A stretch of 64,000 bases of DNA from Candidatus Terraquivivens tengchongensis. GTDB taxonomy: Archaea; Thermoproteota; Nitrososphaeria_A; Caldarchaeales; Wolframiiraptoraceae. Shown in pieces: positions 8,526-17,861 of this stretch. The DNA lies in the NCBI GenBank assembly GCA_023268355.1, contig JALNJK010000001.1, positions 278,430 to 342,429 of the forward strand, written 5' to 3'. A model generated the notes under the pieces. That model was given only the letters and a program-made list of their open reading frames with translations, did not search any database and had not been told where the DNA came from. The translations under genes and the position numbers were made by a program. Position 1 is the first letter of the stretch. The number at the start of each line of letters is the position of its first letter.

Positions 8526-10540
8526 GCGTGCCGATTGAGGAAAGACTCGTGGAGTTGTTCAAGAGCGAAAAATACAGAGCCCTGCTCGCAAGGGCTGCGC
8601 TCACGAGTCAAAAGTCCATACCGGTTGACTTCAACGACCTAATAGCGTTCGACGAAGAACTGTCTCATAAGATAGTTGACGAACCTTTGACGTACCTACC
8701 GATACTCAGCAGAGCCGCCTATAAGCAGCTCCAAATAGAGAGTCCAGAATACGCCGCAAAGGTAACGAACTTCTATGCTAGGGTTCACAACCTACCAGTC
8801 GTCACGCCGATACGTGAGATAAGGTCCACGCATCTAAGGAAGCTGATAATGGTGGACGGTATAGTCGTGAGGGCGACCGTGGTCAAACCGATGCTTGATG
8901 TCGGCGTCTTTCAGTGTAGATACTGTGGCGAAAAGTATAGAGTACCACAGAACAACGCACCTAGATTGAGGCAACCAGAAAGATGCACGAGTCCCCAGTG
9001 CAGGGGAAAGAGGCCCGTGTTCGACCTCATCCAAGAAGAATCAGAATTCGTGGACTACCAAGTGATCGGCGTACAAGAAAAACCCGAGGACCTCCCGCCA
9101 GGTCAGCTACCCAGAGTTATCGAAGTAAGGTTAAGAGACGACCTAGTGGACAGGGCAAGGCCAGGGGACAGAGTCCTAATAACGAGCATACTGCTTTCAT
9201 CTCAAGAAAGGACGGGCGAGGTACCTCTAAGGACGTTCAAGTCGTACTTGGATGCAGTCTGGGTCGAGACTGTCAGCAAAGAACCCGAGTCTCTCCAGAT
9301 AACTCCGGAGGAGGAAGAGCTGTTCAAGCAGATGGCTCAAGACCCGCTCATCTACAACAAGATAATGGACTCGTTAGCACCGAGCATCTACGGGCTTGAG
9401 CACATAAAGGAGGCAATAATGCTGTTGCTCTTCGGCGGTAGAAACAAGGTCTTTCCTGATGGTGTGAAGGTCAGGGGCGACATTAACATCTTGCTGGTCG
9501 GAGACCCGGGTATGGCGAAGAGCGCCCTACTGCAGTACGTAGCCAACATAGCACCGAGAGGTCTGTATACGTCAGGAAGGGGTACAACGGCTGCTGGCTT
9601 GACCGCTGCAGTAATCAGGGAGCAGGGCGGCGGCATGGTGCTAGAGGCTGGTGCAACTGTCCTCGCGGACATGGGAGTGTGTTGCATAGACGAGATAGAT
9701 AAGATGAAGCCCGAAGACAGGGTGGCTCTGCATGAGGTGATGGCGCAACAAACGGTAAGCATCGCCAAGGGCGGCATAGTGGCTACGTTGAACGCCAGAA
9801 CTTCGATATTAGCAGCGGCAAACCCTGCGCTCGGTAGATACGACCCCTACATGTCTTTCACGGATAATGTCAACTTACCCGTAACTCTGCTATCTAGGTT
9901 CGACCTCATATTTGTGTTGAGGGACGAGCCAAACTTGGAGCAGGATAAAAAAGTCTCCTCACATATACTTGCGCTCCATTCAACGGGTAGCCCGACGGTA
10001 GCGCCGCCGATAAAACCGGAGATACTGAAGAAGTACATAGCGTATGCGAAAAGGGTGAACCCTGAACTTACACCTGGAGCGTTAAAGATCTTGGAAGATT
10101 TCTACCTCCAGATGAGGTCAGTCTACGAAAAGACCTCCACGGTCACGATAACCGCGAGGCAGTTAGAATCCTTAATAAGGCTCGCTGAGGCAAGGGCCAG
10201 AGTTGCGTTGAGGGATAAGGTAACAGAAGAGGATGCTGGTGCCGTCGTCCTCTTGATGAAGAGAAGCCTGCAGGAGGTCGGCATAGACGTCAAGACAGGG
10301 AAGCCGGACATAGACGTCATCATGACAGGGAAGCCGAAGAGCGTTAGGGATAAGCTCGCCATCGTCCTGAACATGATAAAGGAATTCGAAGAGAGGAAAG
10401 GGGTCGCGGAGGAAGAGGAGCTGAAGGCTGCCTTAGTGGAGAATGGGTTGAGCGAGCCCGAGATCAACAGGATACTGAGTTGGCTAATAACCGAGGGTAA
10501 AGTTTATACACCGAAGCCAGGCTGTTATAAGGTCGCGTGA
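8522..10540 (+). CDS. mcm: Replicative DNA helicase MCM
   Basis: MCM unwinds DNA at replication forks as a hexameric 3'-5' AAA+ helicase. The N-terminal domain holds a zinc motif, CRYCGEKYRVP and then CTSPQC, in the first third. The AAA+ core has Walker A GDPGMAKSALLQYV, Walker B VCCIDEIDKM, and an arginine finger in LLSRFDLIF. A winged-helix tail closes the 672 residues (EINRILSWLITEGKVY). The start is TTG overlapping the GINS stop (TTGA), so the two are translationally coupled. Every expected catalytic motif is present. Confidence 0.97.
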   Translation: MSVPIEERLVELFKSEKYRALLARAALTSQKSIPVDFNDLIAFDEELSHKIVDEPLTYLPILSRAAYKQLQIESPEYAAKVTNFYARVHNLPVVTPIREIRSTHLRKLIMVDGIVVRATVVKPMLDVGVFQCRYCGEKYRVPQNNAPRLRQPERCTSPQCRGKRPVFDLIQEESEFVDYQVIGVQEKPEDLPPGQLPRVIEVRLRDDLVDRARPGDRVLITSILLSSQERTGEVPLRTFKSYLDAVWVETVSKEPESLQITPEEEELFKQMAQDPLIYNKIMDSLAPSIYGLEHIKEAIMLLLFGGRNKVFPDGVKVRGDINILLVGDPGMAKSALLQYVANIAPRGLYTSGRGTTAAGLTAAVIREQGGGMVLEAGATVLADMGVCCIDEIDKMKPEDRVALHEVMAQQTVSIAKGGIVATLNARTSILAAANPALGRYDPYMSFTDNVNLPVTLLSRFDLIFVLRDEPNLEQDKKVSSHILALHSTGSPTVAPPIKPEILKKYIAYAKRVNPELTPGALKILEDFYLQMRSVYEKTSTVTITARQLESLIRLAEARARVALRDKVTEEDAGAVVLLMKRSLQEVGIDVKTGKPDIDVIMTGKPKSVRDKLAIVLNMIKEFEERKGVAEEEELKAALVENGLSEPEINRILSWLITEGKVYTPKPGCYKVA

Positions 10541-10559
10541 AGTTTTTGAAAAACTACTG

Positions 10560-12728
10560 GTGCCATCTATGCTCATAACCGACCTTCCGATACCAGACTA
10601 TCTCAAGTCAAACCTCTTGAAGTTCGGGATAAGAGAGCTTTACCCTCCGCAGGTTGAGGCGATAAGGAGGAACGTCCTGAGCGGGAAGAATCTCGTCCTA
10701 GCGACGCCGACCGCCAGCGGAAAGACTCTGGTAGCCATTCTTGCTGCTTCAGTCCACCTCGCGAAAGGCGGCAAGGTGATGTACCTCACGCCGCTTAGAG
10801 CCCTGACATCAGAGAAGCTGCACGAGTTTAGGACGTTGCTGGCTTCCGGAGAGGGTGGAAGGATAAAGGTGGCGGCAACGTCTGGCGATTATGACAGCGA
10901 AGACAGATGGCTTGCCGACTACGACGTCATAATATGCACGAACGAGAAGGCCGACAGCCTCTTGAGGCATGGTGCAGAGTGGGTAAGAGATGTGTCACTA
11001 TTAATCGTTGACGAGGTTCACGTCATAGGTGAACCGGAAAGGGGTCCTACACTCGAGGTCGTATTGACGAGGCTCAGAGAGATGGCACCGAAGGCACAAG
11101 TCCTTTCGCTCAGCGCAACCATAAGGAATGCAGAAGAGCTGGCAGATTGGTTAGGCTGCGAGTGCGTGACGAGTGAGTGGAGACCTGTTCCGCTTAAGGA
11201 GGGGGTCTACTTTGACGGCAAGCTTGAGTTTAACGACAGCAACATCAAGCTAAAGAACTACGAATCAGACCCTACCTTGAACGTGGCTATATGGACAATT
11301 ATGGAGGGCGGACAAGCGCTAATATTCGCGTTATCCAGAAGGAAAGCAGAGAGCTTAGCGGAAAAGGCGGCCGCCGCTCTGAGCAGACACCCAGAGTGCA
11401 TCAACTACGAAGAATCAGAGATGTTGAGAAGGTTCGCTGAGGAGATGATGAGCGAAAGCGAGCGCTCAAGCTTCACTGAAAGGCTTGTCAGGCTCATGGT
11501 TAGGGGAAGCGCATTCCATCATGCTGGCCTCGGTTACAAGCACAGGCAGATAATTGAGGAGGCATTCAGGAGCAGGTGTCTGAAGATACTTTGTGCCACT
11601 CCGACACTTGCTGCTGGCGTAAACCTTCCGGCAAGGACCGTTATAATCCCGGAGCTTTGGAGGTACGAGCCGACGTACGGCATGCAGTACATATCAGTCA
11701 TGGAGTACAAGCAGTTTTCGGGAAGGGCTGGAAGGCCGAGGTACGACGACGTGGGATACGCGGTCAGTATAGCAAGAAAAGAGGTGGAGCGCGAGATGAT
11801 ATTAAGCAGGTACATAATGGGCTTACCCGAAAAGATCTACTCGAGGCTCTCGAGCGAAAGGCACATCAGGATACAGACTTTGGCCTTGATAGCTACGAGA
11901 GCTACGGAAAGCACGAAGGAGCTGCTCAGCTTCTTCGAGAAGACCTTCTTCGGATACCAGTACGGTGTCATCGGCGTGAAGGACAAAATCATGAAGGCCA
12001 TAGAGTTCTTGGACAAGCACGGCATGGTGGAGGTTGTTGACGGTGCGCTGAGCGCCACAAGGCTAGGCAAGAGGGTCTCAGAACTTTACATCGACCCGCT
12101 GACTGCAGTTAGGCTTATAGAGGCGATGAATGTGAAGGCAGGGGAGATAACGGACGTGACGCTCCTTCATATGCTCTGCATGACACCTGACGTTCCATCC
12201 ATACCTATGGCTAGGATTTCGCTTGATAGGCTCGCCAACTACTACGAGAAACACAAGGAAGAACTGCTCCTTAAACCACCAGATCCTGATGAAGAACCAG
12301 AGGTCTACGAAGCTTACCTTGAGACTCTGAAGAACGTGATGGTCTTGGAGGCATGGGTAAACGAAGTGAGTGAGGGTGACATATACGAGAGGCTGGGCGT
12401 CGAGCCAGGCGACCTTGCAGCCCTTAGGGAGAAAGCTGAATGGGTCTGCTACTCGGCCCATCAGATAGCGAACGTCATAAAGGCAGTTGATTTCATAAGT
12501 CCGTTGCGCGTGATGACCGAGAGGCTGAGACATGGGATAAAGGAGGAGCTCATACCGCTGACGAGGCTCGAGGGGATAGGCAGGGTTAGGGCAAGGGCGC
12601 TGTACAGCAAAGGTTTCAGGAGCATAGAGGACTTGAAGAGGGTGAGCATAAGCGAGCTGATGTCCGTGCCGGGCATAGGACCGCAGATAGCGCGCAGGAT
12701 AAAGGAGCAGCTCAGCGAAGTTCCTTGA
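10560..12728 (+). CDS. hel308: ATP-dependent DNA helicase Hel308
   Basis: This superfamily 2 helicase acts on stalled replication forks. Motif I is ATPTASGKT, motif II is IVDEVHVIG, and motif VI is QFSGRAGRPRYDD. After the two RecA domains come the winged helix, the ratchet domain and a C-terminal helix-hairpin-helix region (LEGIGRVRARALYSKG, VPGIGPQIARRI), all in the Hel308 order; 722 residues is the normal length. The frame can begin at GTG 10560 or at ATG 10569 (MLITDLPIP); the latter fits the usual N-terminus better. It follows mcm by 19 bp, so it is likely in the gins23-mcm transcript. A dispersed hairpin repeat begins at the very next base after its stop. Confidence 0.95.
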   Translation: MPSMLITDLPIPDYLKSNLLKFGIRELYPPQVEAIRRNVLSGKNLVLATPTASGKTLVAILAASVHLAKGGKVMYLTPLRALTSEKLHEFRTLLASGEGGRIKVAATSGDYDSEDRWLADYDVIICTNEKADSLLRHGAEWVRDVSLLIVDEVHVIGEPERGPTLEVVLTRLREMAPKAQVLSLSATIRNAEELADWLGCECVTSEWRPVPLKEGVYFDGKLEFNDSNIKLKNYESDPTLNVAIWTIMEGGQALIFALSRRKAESLAEKAAAALSRHPECINYEESEMLRRFAEEMMSESERSSFTERLVRLMVRGSAFHHAGLGYKHRQIIEEAFRSRCLKILCATPTLAAGVNLPARTVIIPELWRYEPTYGMQYISVMEYKQFSGRAGRPRYDDVGYAVSIARKEVEREMILSRYIMGLPEKIYSRLSSERHIRIQTLALIATRATESTKELLSFFEKTFFGYQYGVIGVKDKIMKAIEFLDKHGMVEVVDGALSATRLGKRVSELYIDPLTAVRLIEAMNVKAGEITDVTLLHMLCMTPDVPSIPMARISLDRLANYYEKHKEELLLKPPDPDEEPEVYEAYLETLKNVMVLEAWVNEVSEGDIYERLGVEPGDLAALREKAEWVCYSAHQIANVIKAVDFISPLRVMTERLRHGIKEELIPLTRLEGIGRVRARALYSKGFRSIEDLKRVSISELMSVPGIGPQIARRIKEQLSEVP

Positions 12729-12802
12729 AATTAGTTCAGCACCACAGAAAATTTTTTCCAGCATGCTGAACTAATTGGCGGTGTACGAGCGTACCATGGG
12801 CC
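12729..12802. repeat. Dispersed hairpin repeat, copy 1
   Basis: A perfect 13-bp inverted repeat, AATTAGTTCAGCA (12729-12741) against TGCTGAACTAATT (12764-12776), encloses a 22-nt loop that is itself centred on a near-palindromic A4T6 block. The following ~26 bp (ending ACGAGCGT then CAT and GGCC) are also shared with copy 2. It starts directly after the hel308 stop codon. It may serve as a terminator hairpin, but its conservation in sequence at three sites argues for a repeat family. The rest of the gap up to 12917 shows nothing else I can name. Confidence 0.8.
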
Positions 12803-12917
12803 GATGATATCAATGGTTTTTGGTGTTATATTATTCAGCTACTGCAGCCTTCATCATGCCATCAGTGTACCTCAACCTCATCATTCATAGGGCTTAACTT
12901 TTGCACAATTATATTCT

Positions 12918-13418
12918 TCAAAGCTCGTTAAAGACTTTTTCTGCGAAAGCGTACACCGAGGCCTCCTGTAATGGTTCCACCGAACCAGGCCTTAGCTTCC
13001 TGATTTTCTCTATCGCCTCGTTCGGATAAATCTTCTCCGAGGCTACGAAGTATGCCGCTATGACCGTACCGGTCCTTCCTAAGCCTGCCGCGCAGTGAAC
13101 AACCGTGGGCCTGCCCGCGCTTATGTTGGACCGTATGAATTCGACACACTTCTCGATATCTTCAACGCTCGGAGGTTCATGGTCCTTCATGGGCACATGC
13201 ATGTAAACAAGGTCTGTCGATTCCAACCATTCCTTCGGGAGTGGGCTCTCGGTTAAGCTGAGCAGCGCTCTTATGCCCTGCTCGCATAACCATAGGACTT
13301 GAGATCTCGATACGGGTCTACCGCAGGCTGCGAGCATGCTATCAACCCAGCTGAAGTTGTGGGGTCTATCCAACAAAAGACCCCTAAGCCTTCTGTAGGC
13401 CTCGCCTAAGCTGCTCAT
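12918..13418 (-). CDS. Dual-specificity / tyrosine-type protein phosphatase
   Basis: The phosphate-binding loop HCAAGLGRTGT gives the catalytic CxxxxxR pair (Cys109, Arg115), with the general acid Asp79 in MKDHEPP at the usual distance. The 166 residues match a compact archaeal dual-specificity phosphatase, which would remove phosphate from Tyr or Ser/Thr of proteins, though some relatives act on RNA or phosphoinositide ends. The ATG overlaps the stop of the thymidylate kinase gene by 4 bp, so the two are co-translated. Whether the phosphatase has any link to nucleotide metabolism is unknown. Confidence 0.88.
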   Translation of the reverse strand: MSSLGEAYRRLRGLLLDRPHNFSWVDSMLAACGRPVSRSQVLWLCEQGIRALLSLTESPLPKEWLESTDLVYMHVPMKDHEPPSVEDIEKCVEFIRSNISAGRPTVVHCAAGLGRTGTVIAAYFVASEKIYPNEAIEKIRKLRPGSVEPLQEASVYAFAEKVFNEL

Positions 13419-14014
13419 GGTTCCTTGCCCTTCGGATCGGGTAGGAAAGGTCTAAGCTTGGCTAAGAGCTCTTCGGTAACCTGGCTTGGTGGCTTCGAGC
13501 CGTCCAGCAGCATCAACTCGCCAGCTGCCGCCATGTCTAGGTACACCTTTCTAACGGCCTTTAGTAGCTCGAGCCTCTCGAACCTACTTCTCGGTTTCTT
13601 TATCCTAGATAGCGCGAGCTCCGGCTCCACGTCCAAGAGGAAGGCCACGTCAGGCTTCGGTACGAATTTGTTGATAGTCCTTACCCACTCAACATCTCCG
13701 AGCATTGCACCCTGATATGCTATAGAGGAGTGCACGTACCTATCGGAGACGATCACGTAACCCTTCTTAAGACCAGGTTCTATCACCCTTCTCACGTGCT
13801 CTATCCTATCCGCAGCGAAGAGGAGCGCCTCCAAAGCAGGCGATGCCGTTGAGCCCAGTTTATTCAACAGCCTTCCTACACCAAAGGACGTTGGCTCGTT
13901 CGTGTACTTCGCCACGTAACCGTTCTTCTTGAGCCATCTGACCACGGCTTTCGATTGCGTTGTCTTGCCCGCACCGTCTATACCCTCGATCGTTACCAAG
14001 ATGCCCCTATCCAT
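13415..14014 (-). CDS. tmk: Thymidylate kinase
   Basis: This enzyme phosphorylates dTMP to dTDP. The P-loop is IEGIDGAGKTTQ (residues 9-20), followed by the DR-containing segment (SDRYVHSSIAYQGA), which binds the substrate phosphate, and a LID-like region around KKPRSRFE. Length 199 is typical. The ATG is at the edge of an A/T-rich divergent region shared with the ArsR-type regulator 200 bp away. The gene is the first of a two-gene unit with the phosphatase. Confidence 0.95.
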   Translation of the reverse strand: MDRGILVTIEGIDGAGKTTQSKAVVRWLKKNGYVAKYTNEPTSFGVGRLLNKLGSTASPALEALLFAADRIEHVRRVIEPGLKKGYVIVSDRYVHSSIAYQGAMLGDVEWVRTINKFVPKPDVAFLLDVEPELALSRIKKPRSRFERLELLKAVRKVYLDMAAAGELMLLDGSKPPSQVTEELLAKLRPFLPDPKGKEP

Positions 14015-14216
14015 ACGACAGCCCGATGTGTCATCTTTACTAAACTTTTTAAATTAAACGCACATGCCACGCCTTGTCTAGGTACACCACTTGTTGCCGT
14101 ACAACCCTCCAAGTTGTATGTAAAAAAAGTTATGAACATGTCAAGAGATTATAATGTAAACGTCATAAATTCGAGCCTGTAAAGTTTATATATTAACATC
14201 CAACTGCACTAATATA

Positions 14217-14543
14217 ATGTCAAATTTGTTTACTGAAGAGCAGATAGAGCATGTTTCGAAACTCTTCGAGACCTTGGGCAATAGGACGAGGCTTAAAATA
14301 CTCCTCATGGTGGCTGACAGTAAAAGGCCGCTCCATATAAAGGCCGTCGCCAAGAGCCTAGGGATGGACTACGCGGCCACATACAGACACGTGAAAGCGC
14401 TGGAGGAGGCGGGTATAGTGGAGATTTATGAGGTTGGAAGGTCTAGGGTTTTATCTCTTAAAAACCAGGACCGACTCATGGATCTGTTTCTTAAAACAAT
14501 TGAAATTAGTCAGTTAGATAAATCTTCACAAATTGAACAATAA
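14217..14543 (+). CDS. ArsR-type winged-helix transcriptional regulator
   Basis: The 108 residues form an ArsR-family winged helix: lead helix with FETLGNRTRLKILLMV, recognition region HIKAVAKSLGMDYAATYRHVKALEEAGIV, and a wing YEVGRSRVLSL. I see no cysteine-pair metal site, so the ligand is not obvious. It is likely to control itself and the membrane protein gene starting 85 bp downstream, which has its own TATA-like box between the two genes. Upstream of the ATG the region 14180-14216 is A/T-rich (AAGTTTATATATTAAC), a good promoter, leaving a very short leader. Confidence 0.85.
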   Translation: MSNLFTEEQIEHVSKLFETLGNRTRLKILLMVADSKRPLHIKAVAKSLGMDYAATYRHVKALEEAGIVEIYEVGRSRVLSLKNQDRLMDLFLKTIEISQLDKSSQIEQ

Positions 14544-14573
14544 TTTGCAAAAATTGTCATATTAATTTTGTGG

Positions 14574-14591
14574 AAAAATTTTTATAACTAA
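14574..14591 (+). promoter_or_regulatory. TATA-type promoter of the S-component-like gene
   Basis: An A/T-rich block with TTTTTATAACTAAA lies ~38-55 bp ahead of the GTG start of the membrane protein. This is the usual distance for an archaeal TATA box with a short leader. It suggests separate transcription from the ArsR gene. Confidence 0.5.
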
Positions 14592-14628
14592 ACACATGAG
14601 ATAAGATAAGTTACGAAGGGGCGAGTTT

Positions 14629-15213
14629 GTGTTGAACCCGAGGTACTGGGCTTTTGCGATCATCATGGGAGCCTTAGGAAACGCTTTGGCGGCCCTGACG
14701 GTCATCCCGACGATGGTTCAGCAAGTCGCGCTTGACTTCTCCCTACTTCCAGCCATCATAGCGGGTATATATGGAGGCTGGGCACTAGGCGGCCTGACGG
14801 GTTTCATAGCAGGAATACTTCCCTCGATATGGTTCGGACCTCTTGGGAATCTTGGTCCTTTGGGCATCACAGCGAGCATCGGGAAGGCCATCATGGGAAT
14901 CACAGTAGGCCTGCTTTCGAGGGCCTTTAGGAGGTGGCTCGAGGCCAGGACTTGGCTCTACATCCCGGTCGTTGCTTTGGCCTTCTTACCCGAGGCTTTA
15001 TGGATATATCTCGTGTTCGCAGTAATGGTACCGCTCTTTTTACCAGCAGCACCAGCCTTTCTGCCAGGTCTATGGGCTCCAATACTTCTGAAGGGATCTT
15101 TCGAGATAGCAGTCATGGGATTCTTCACCGCAGCACTCGCAGGTCATAACGGCTTCAAGAGTCAAATACTCTCTTTCCTGAACTCTACGGCGTTGCCCAT
15201 TAGAAAAACCTAG
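14629..15213 (+). CDS. ECF-transporter S-component-like membrane protein
   Basis: The 194-residue protein is almost wholly hydrophobic, with about six membrane segments, small-residue-rich loops (AGIYGGWALGGLTGFIAG) and conserved glycines and prolines, as in substrate-binding S components of energy-coupling-factor vitamin/metal transporters. Such proteins need a shared ATPase/T-subunit module, not encoded here. The substrate is not readable. The start is GTG (GTGTTGAACCCG). The neighbours (ArsR regulator before, a second S-component-like gene after, NikR next) hint at a micronutrient, but this is inference. Confidence 0.6.
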   Translation: MLNPRYWAFAIIMGALGNALAALTVIPTMVQQVALDFSLLPAIIAGIYGGWALGGLTGFIAGILPSIWFGPLGNLGPLGITASIGKAIMGITVGLLSRAFRRWLEARTWLYIPVVALAFLPEALWIYLVFAVMVPLFLPAAPAFLPGLWAPILLKGSFEIAVMGFFTAALAGHNGFKSQILSFLNSTALPIRKT

Positions 15214-15290
15214 CAATACTACTAATTTTTTACTCAAAAATTGGTAGAAACTAAAGTTTAAGTAAATGCTTTAATGATCTATTGGGTAGT

Positions 15291-15974
15291 ATGGAGCGCA
15301 AGGAACGTTCAAAGAGCCTGTTGGTCGCAGTCGCGGCGGTGTTCGGAGGCCTCTCCTCGGTCATTGCCATGCTCAAACTCAGCTTCCCATTCCCATTATT
15401 ACCGTACCTTAAGTTTGACTTGGCGGAGCTTCCTGCTATCTTTTCATTCCTAGCCTTTGGACCTTTCTTAGGCCTCGTGACGTCGCTAGTGTACTGGATA
15501 GTCTTAACGATTGCTACCATGGGAGAGTGGCTTTGGCCAATAGGTCCGTTCATGAAGTTCTTGGCAGTTATATCTACACTTGTAGGTGTCTGGCTAGGCT
15601 CTAGGATATTCGTGAAATCCGAGAGGCACCCCCTCGGCTCGCTCCTGTTACGTATGGGCGTGCTGGCCGCCATACTCAGGACAGCAGCCATGGGTGTGAT
15701 GAACTACCTAATCTTAGTAATAATGGTACCTGAGTCGCTCACCTTCGTTAACTACTTGCTCTCGACGACTCTAGGCCTGAATTTAGGCTCCGAGTTAGAG
15801 CTAATTTTACTCGTCATGGCCCTTACGTCAGTCTTCAACATAATCCATACAATCCTCTCTCTGGTGCCGCCGGTTATTGTCGTTCAAAGGATAGAAAGAG
15901 CGGGCGCTTTTATGAGGATGGTCGGCAACTCCTGGATTGGCAACCTCGTGAAAAGGGTATACGATTCTAAATAA
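15291..15974 (+). CDS. ECF-transporter S component (RibU-like)
   Basis: About six membrane helices and the segment FPFPLLPYLKFDLAELPAIF, a signature close to riboflavin-type (RibU-like) S components, where the LKFD..ELP loop follows the first helix. The length (~227 residues) fits. I chose ATG 15291 (MERKERSK) over the upstream TTG because a positively charged N-terminus then leads into helix 1. An ECF ATPase and T subunit would have to come from elsewhere in the genome. Riboflavin is the leading guess, not certain. Confidence 0.7.
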   Translation: MERKERSKSLLVAVAAVFGGLSSVIAMLKLSFPFPLLPYLKFDLAELPAIFSFLAFGPFLGLVTSLVYWIVLTIATMGEWLWPIGPFMKFLAVISTLVGVWLGSRIFVKSERHPLGSLLLRMGVLAAILRTAAMGVMNYLILVIMVPESLTFVNYLLSTTLGLNLGSELELILLVMALTSVFNIIHTILSLVPPVIVVQRIERAGAFMRMVGNSWIGNLVKRVYDSK

Positions 15975-16016
15975 TAGATCATAAATATACGTAGCGTACT
16001 CTTATGTCTATCGGAC

Positions 16017-16424
16017 ATGTCCAGAGGTGGCGTAGCCAGAGTCAGCATCTCAATACCGCCTGATCTGTTGAAAGAGCTGGATGATATGCTCAAGAAAATC
16101 GGCTACGATAGGTCAAAAGCCATACGGATAGCGATAAGGAACTTCCTGACAGATTATAAGTGGACGCAAGAATCTGGTGACGTTGCTGGTGCATTGATAC
16201 TATTATATGATCATAAGAGCAGGGGCATAGAGGAATCTCTGACAGACATACAACACGAGCATGGTAGCATAATCACATCCACGATGCATGTGCACCTTGA
16301 CAAGGAAAACTGCCTAGAGATAATTGCAGTGAAGGGGAGCTCGAGGAGTATAAAGGAGCTTGCGGAGCGCATGATGAAGGAAAAGGGCGTAAAGCAGCTC
16401 AAGCTTGCCGTTGTCACCAAGTAA
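16017..16424 (+). CDS. nikR: Nickel-responsive regulator NikR
   Basis: The N-terminal ribbon-helix-helix (VARVSISIPPDLLKELDDML) binds DNA; the C-terminal ACT-like domain binds Ni2+. All four nickel ligands are present with the spacing of E. coli NikR: His80, His91, His93 and Cys99 (in QHEHG and MHVHLDKENC). Length 135 is normal. It represses nickel uptake when nickel is plentiful. No nickel transporter is in the immediate neighbourhood; the two preceding S-component-like genes are possible targets. The TATA-like block ATAAATATACGTA lies just upstream (~15976-15990). Confidence 0.93.
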   Translation: MSRGGVARVSISIPPDLLKELDDMLKKIGYDRSKAIRIAIRNFLTDYKWTQESGDVAGALILLYDHKSRGIEESLTDIQHEHGSIITSTMHVHLDKENCLEIIAVKGSSRSIKELAERMMKEKGVKQLKLAVVTK

Positions 16425-16448
16425 CCTTCAAGCGCGTAAGATAATGGT

Positions 16449-17420
16449 TTAGGTCAACTGTTTTATGATACCCTCTGCTACGTCGAATGCCTTTTTCATG
16501 ATATGTTCCGGCAACTTTCCAGCGGCGCACGCCTCCCTTGGTTCGTCTTGGTCTATAATGCTCGGCTCCTTACCGAAGGGCCTAACAACATCTACGCCTA
16601 AGTCCACGTACCTGACGTAAGTGTCGTACATCTCTACTGGCGTGCATATATTGTAATACTCACCTTTTAGGCTACCGTTTAAGGAGTAGTATTTTGTGAC
16701 CGTGTACATGCACCCCTTCTTGAGTTCCGTTATGGCGTAATCTCCCGGCGACTTCGGCACGTTAAGACCGTCGTAGACGCCACCTCCGAGGATCAGCCTT
16801 CGAACCTTAACGACGCCGTCCCCTCTCCATATGACCTTAGCCGGGCCCATGATGATGTTTCTCCCGTTCAGCTTCGAGTGGACGATGTGTATAACACTAC
16901 CCAACCTAGGCGTCAACGTTGACACGTATTCTTTGAACATCACGTAAACCTTCTCCGGTTGGAGCAAGCCCTCCTCGAGCAACTGCTCTGCGAATGAAAC
17001 CATCAACGAAAGACTCTCGCTACCAGCCCTGCAAAAATGGTGCCATGGTACGGTATACGTTACCTCGCTCCTGAGGGCGTCAAGCTCCAGTTTCGCATCC
17101 AATGAGAACGCCGCGATGAGCTGAACATTCTCCTGGGAACCTTCTAATTGCCTTGCTTTGCCGACGAGTATTGTGGATGGAACACCCTTTTTCAACATTT
17201 CGACAAAGTCCTCCACGTGTTCTCTCCTTCCCAAGATCTTAACGGCGTGCTTATCTTGTGTGTCACTCACTATCACGTCGGGCGATTCTGTAGACCATGT
17301 CCCAAATCTTTCTTTTTGAGATGTTGTGGGTGAGGATATTTCGTGCCCATTCTTTAAAACAAGCCTTAGTAGCGCGGTAGAATATATTCCCCTAACCATA
17401 ACTTTCAATAATCCACTCAC
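16449..17420 (-). CDS. FAU-1-like DUF402 RNA-binding / ribonuclease protein
   Basis: The N-terminus (MVRGIYSTALLRLVLKNGHEI, then SQKERFG) and the C-terminal DUF402 region (RRLILGGGVYDGLNVP, then CMYTVTKYYSLNG and KGEYYNICTP) match the archaeal FAU-1/AU-binding ribonuclease family, reported to act on rRNA precursors. At 323 residues it is shorter than the Pyrococcus form (about 470), so the central S1-like part may be reduced. The gene stands alone; it converges with nikR, only 24 bp between their stops. Confidence 0.78.
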   Translation of the reverse strand: MSGLLKVMVRGIYSTALLRLVLKNGHEISSPTTSQKERFGTWSTESPDVIVSDTQDKHAVKILGRREHVEDFVEMLKKGVPSTILVGKARQLEGSQENVQLIAAFSLDAKLELDALRSEVTYTVPWHHFCRAGSESLSLMVSFAEQLLEEGLLQPEKVYVMFKEYVSTLTPRLGSVIHIVHSKLNGRNIIMGPAKVIWRGDGVVKVRRLILGGGVYDGLNVPKSPGDYAITELKKGCMYTVTKYYSLNGSLKGEYYNICTPVEMYDTYVRYVDLGVDVVRPFGKEPSIIDQDEPREACAAGKLPEHIMKKAFDVAEGIIKQLT

Positions 17421-17490
17421 CGTTAGAGGGTGATAGAAACAACCCTAACATATGCTGATGTTTTGGTAATTGTTGATACTTGCTGGCACA

Positions 17491-17772
17491 TCATTGTTGG
17501 GCAGCCCTTATTGTCTCCAACAAAGACATCGCCATCCAGAGCTGCGTCCTAGTGAAGGGCGGCATGTTTGGGTCTGAGATTATCTCGTCAATTATCTCGA
17601 TCGCATTCGCCGCCCTTACAGCAGGTATGAACCTTTCGTCGAAAAGAGCGTCGCTTGCAGATTTTGCCGCCCTCCTTATGTTCCTAGGAGTGCTTGTGTC
17701 GTTTGCTATGGCCTCGAGTATCTGAACTATTTGCTGTCTTTTCTCTTCCCATGATTGCTTAGATTCTGACAT
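17491..17772 (-). CDS. UPF0147 family protein
   Basis: This small all-helical archaeal protein has the characteristic segments EAIANDTSTPRNIRRAAK and EIISDPNMPPFTRTQLWMA. Function is unknown, but the family is nearly universal in archaea. I place the start at ATG 17772 (MSESKQSW), because a GAGGGGTGG ribosome-binding site lies ~8 bp before it; the longer frame from TTG 17781 adds only three residues. Confidence 0.9.
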   Translation of the reverse strand: MSESKQSWEEKRQQIVQILEAIANDTSTPRNIRRAAKSASDALFDERFIPAVRAANAIEIIDEIISDPNMPPFTRTQLWMAMSLLETIRAAQQ

Positions 17773-17861
17773 CCGGAACAACCACCCCTCTTCAATTTAG
17801 GTATAAGTTTTCCGCTTCCCCTTGAGTGGGGAGCGGCATTTAAGAATTTCTCAGGGCCCGC

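Noticed and set aside
12078..12764. 228-codon open frame on the minus strand inside hel308
   Set aside because: It is antisense to the conserved C-terminal part of Hel308, is rich in improbable His/Tyr/Pro runs and has no family look. Shadow frame.
12729..12802. C/D-box small RNA in the hairpin repeat
   Set aside because: CTGA is present in the arm, but no proper RUGAUGA C box at the right distance is found in the copies.
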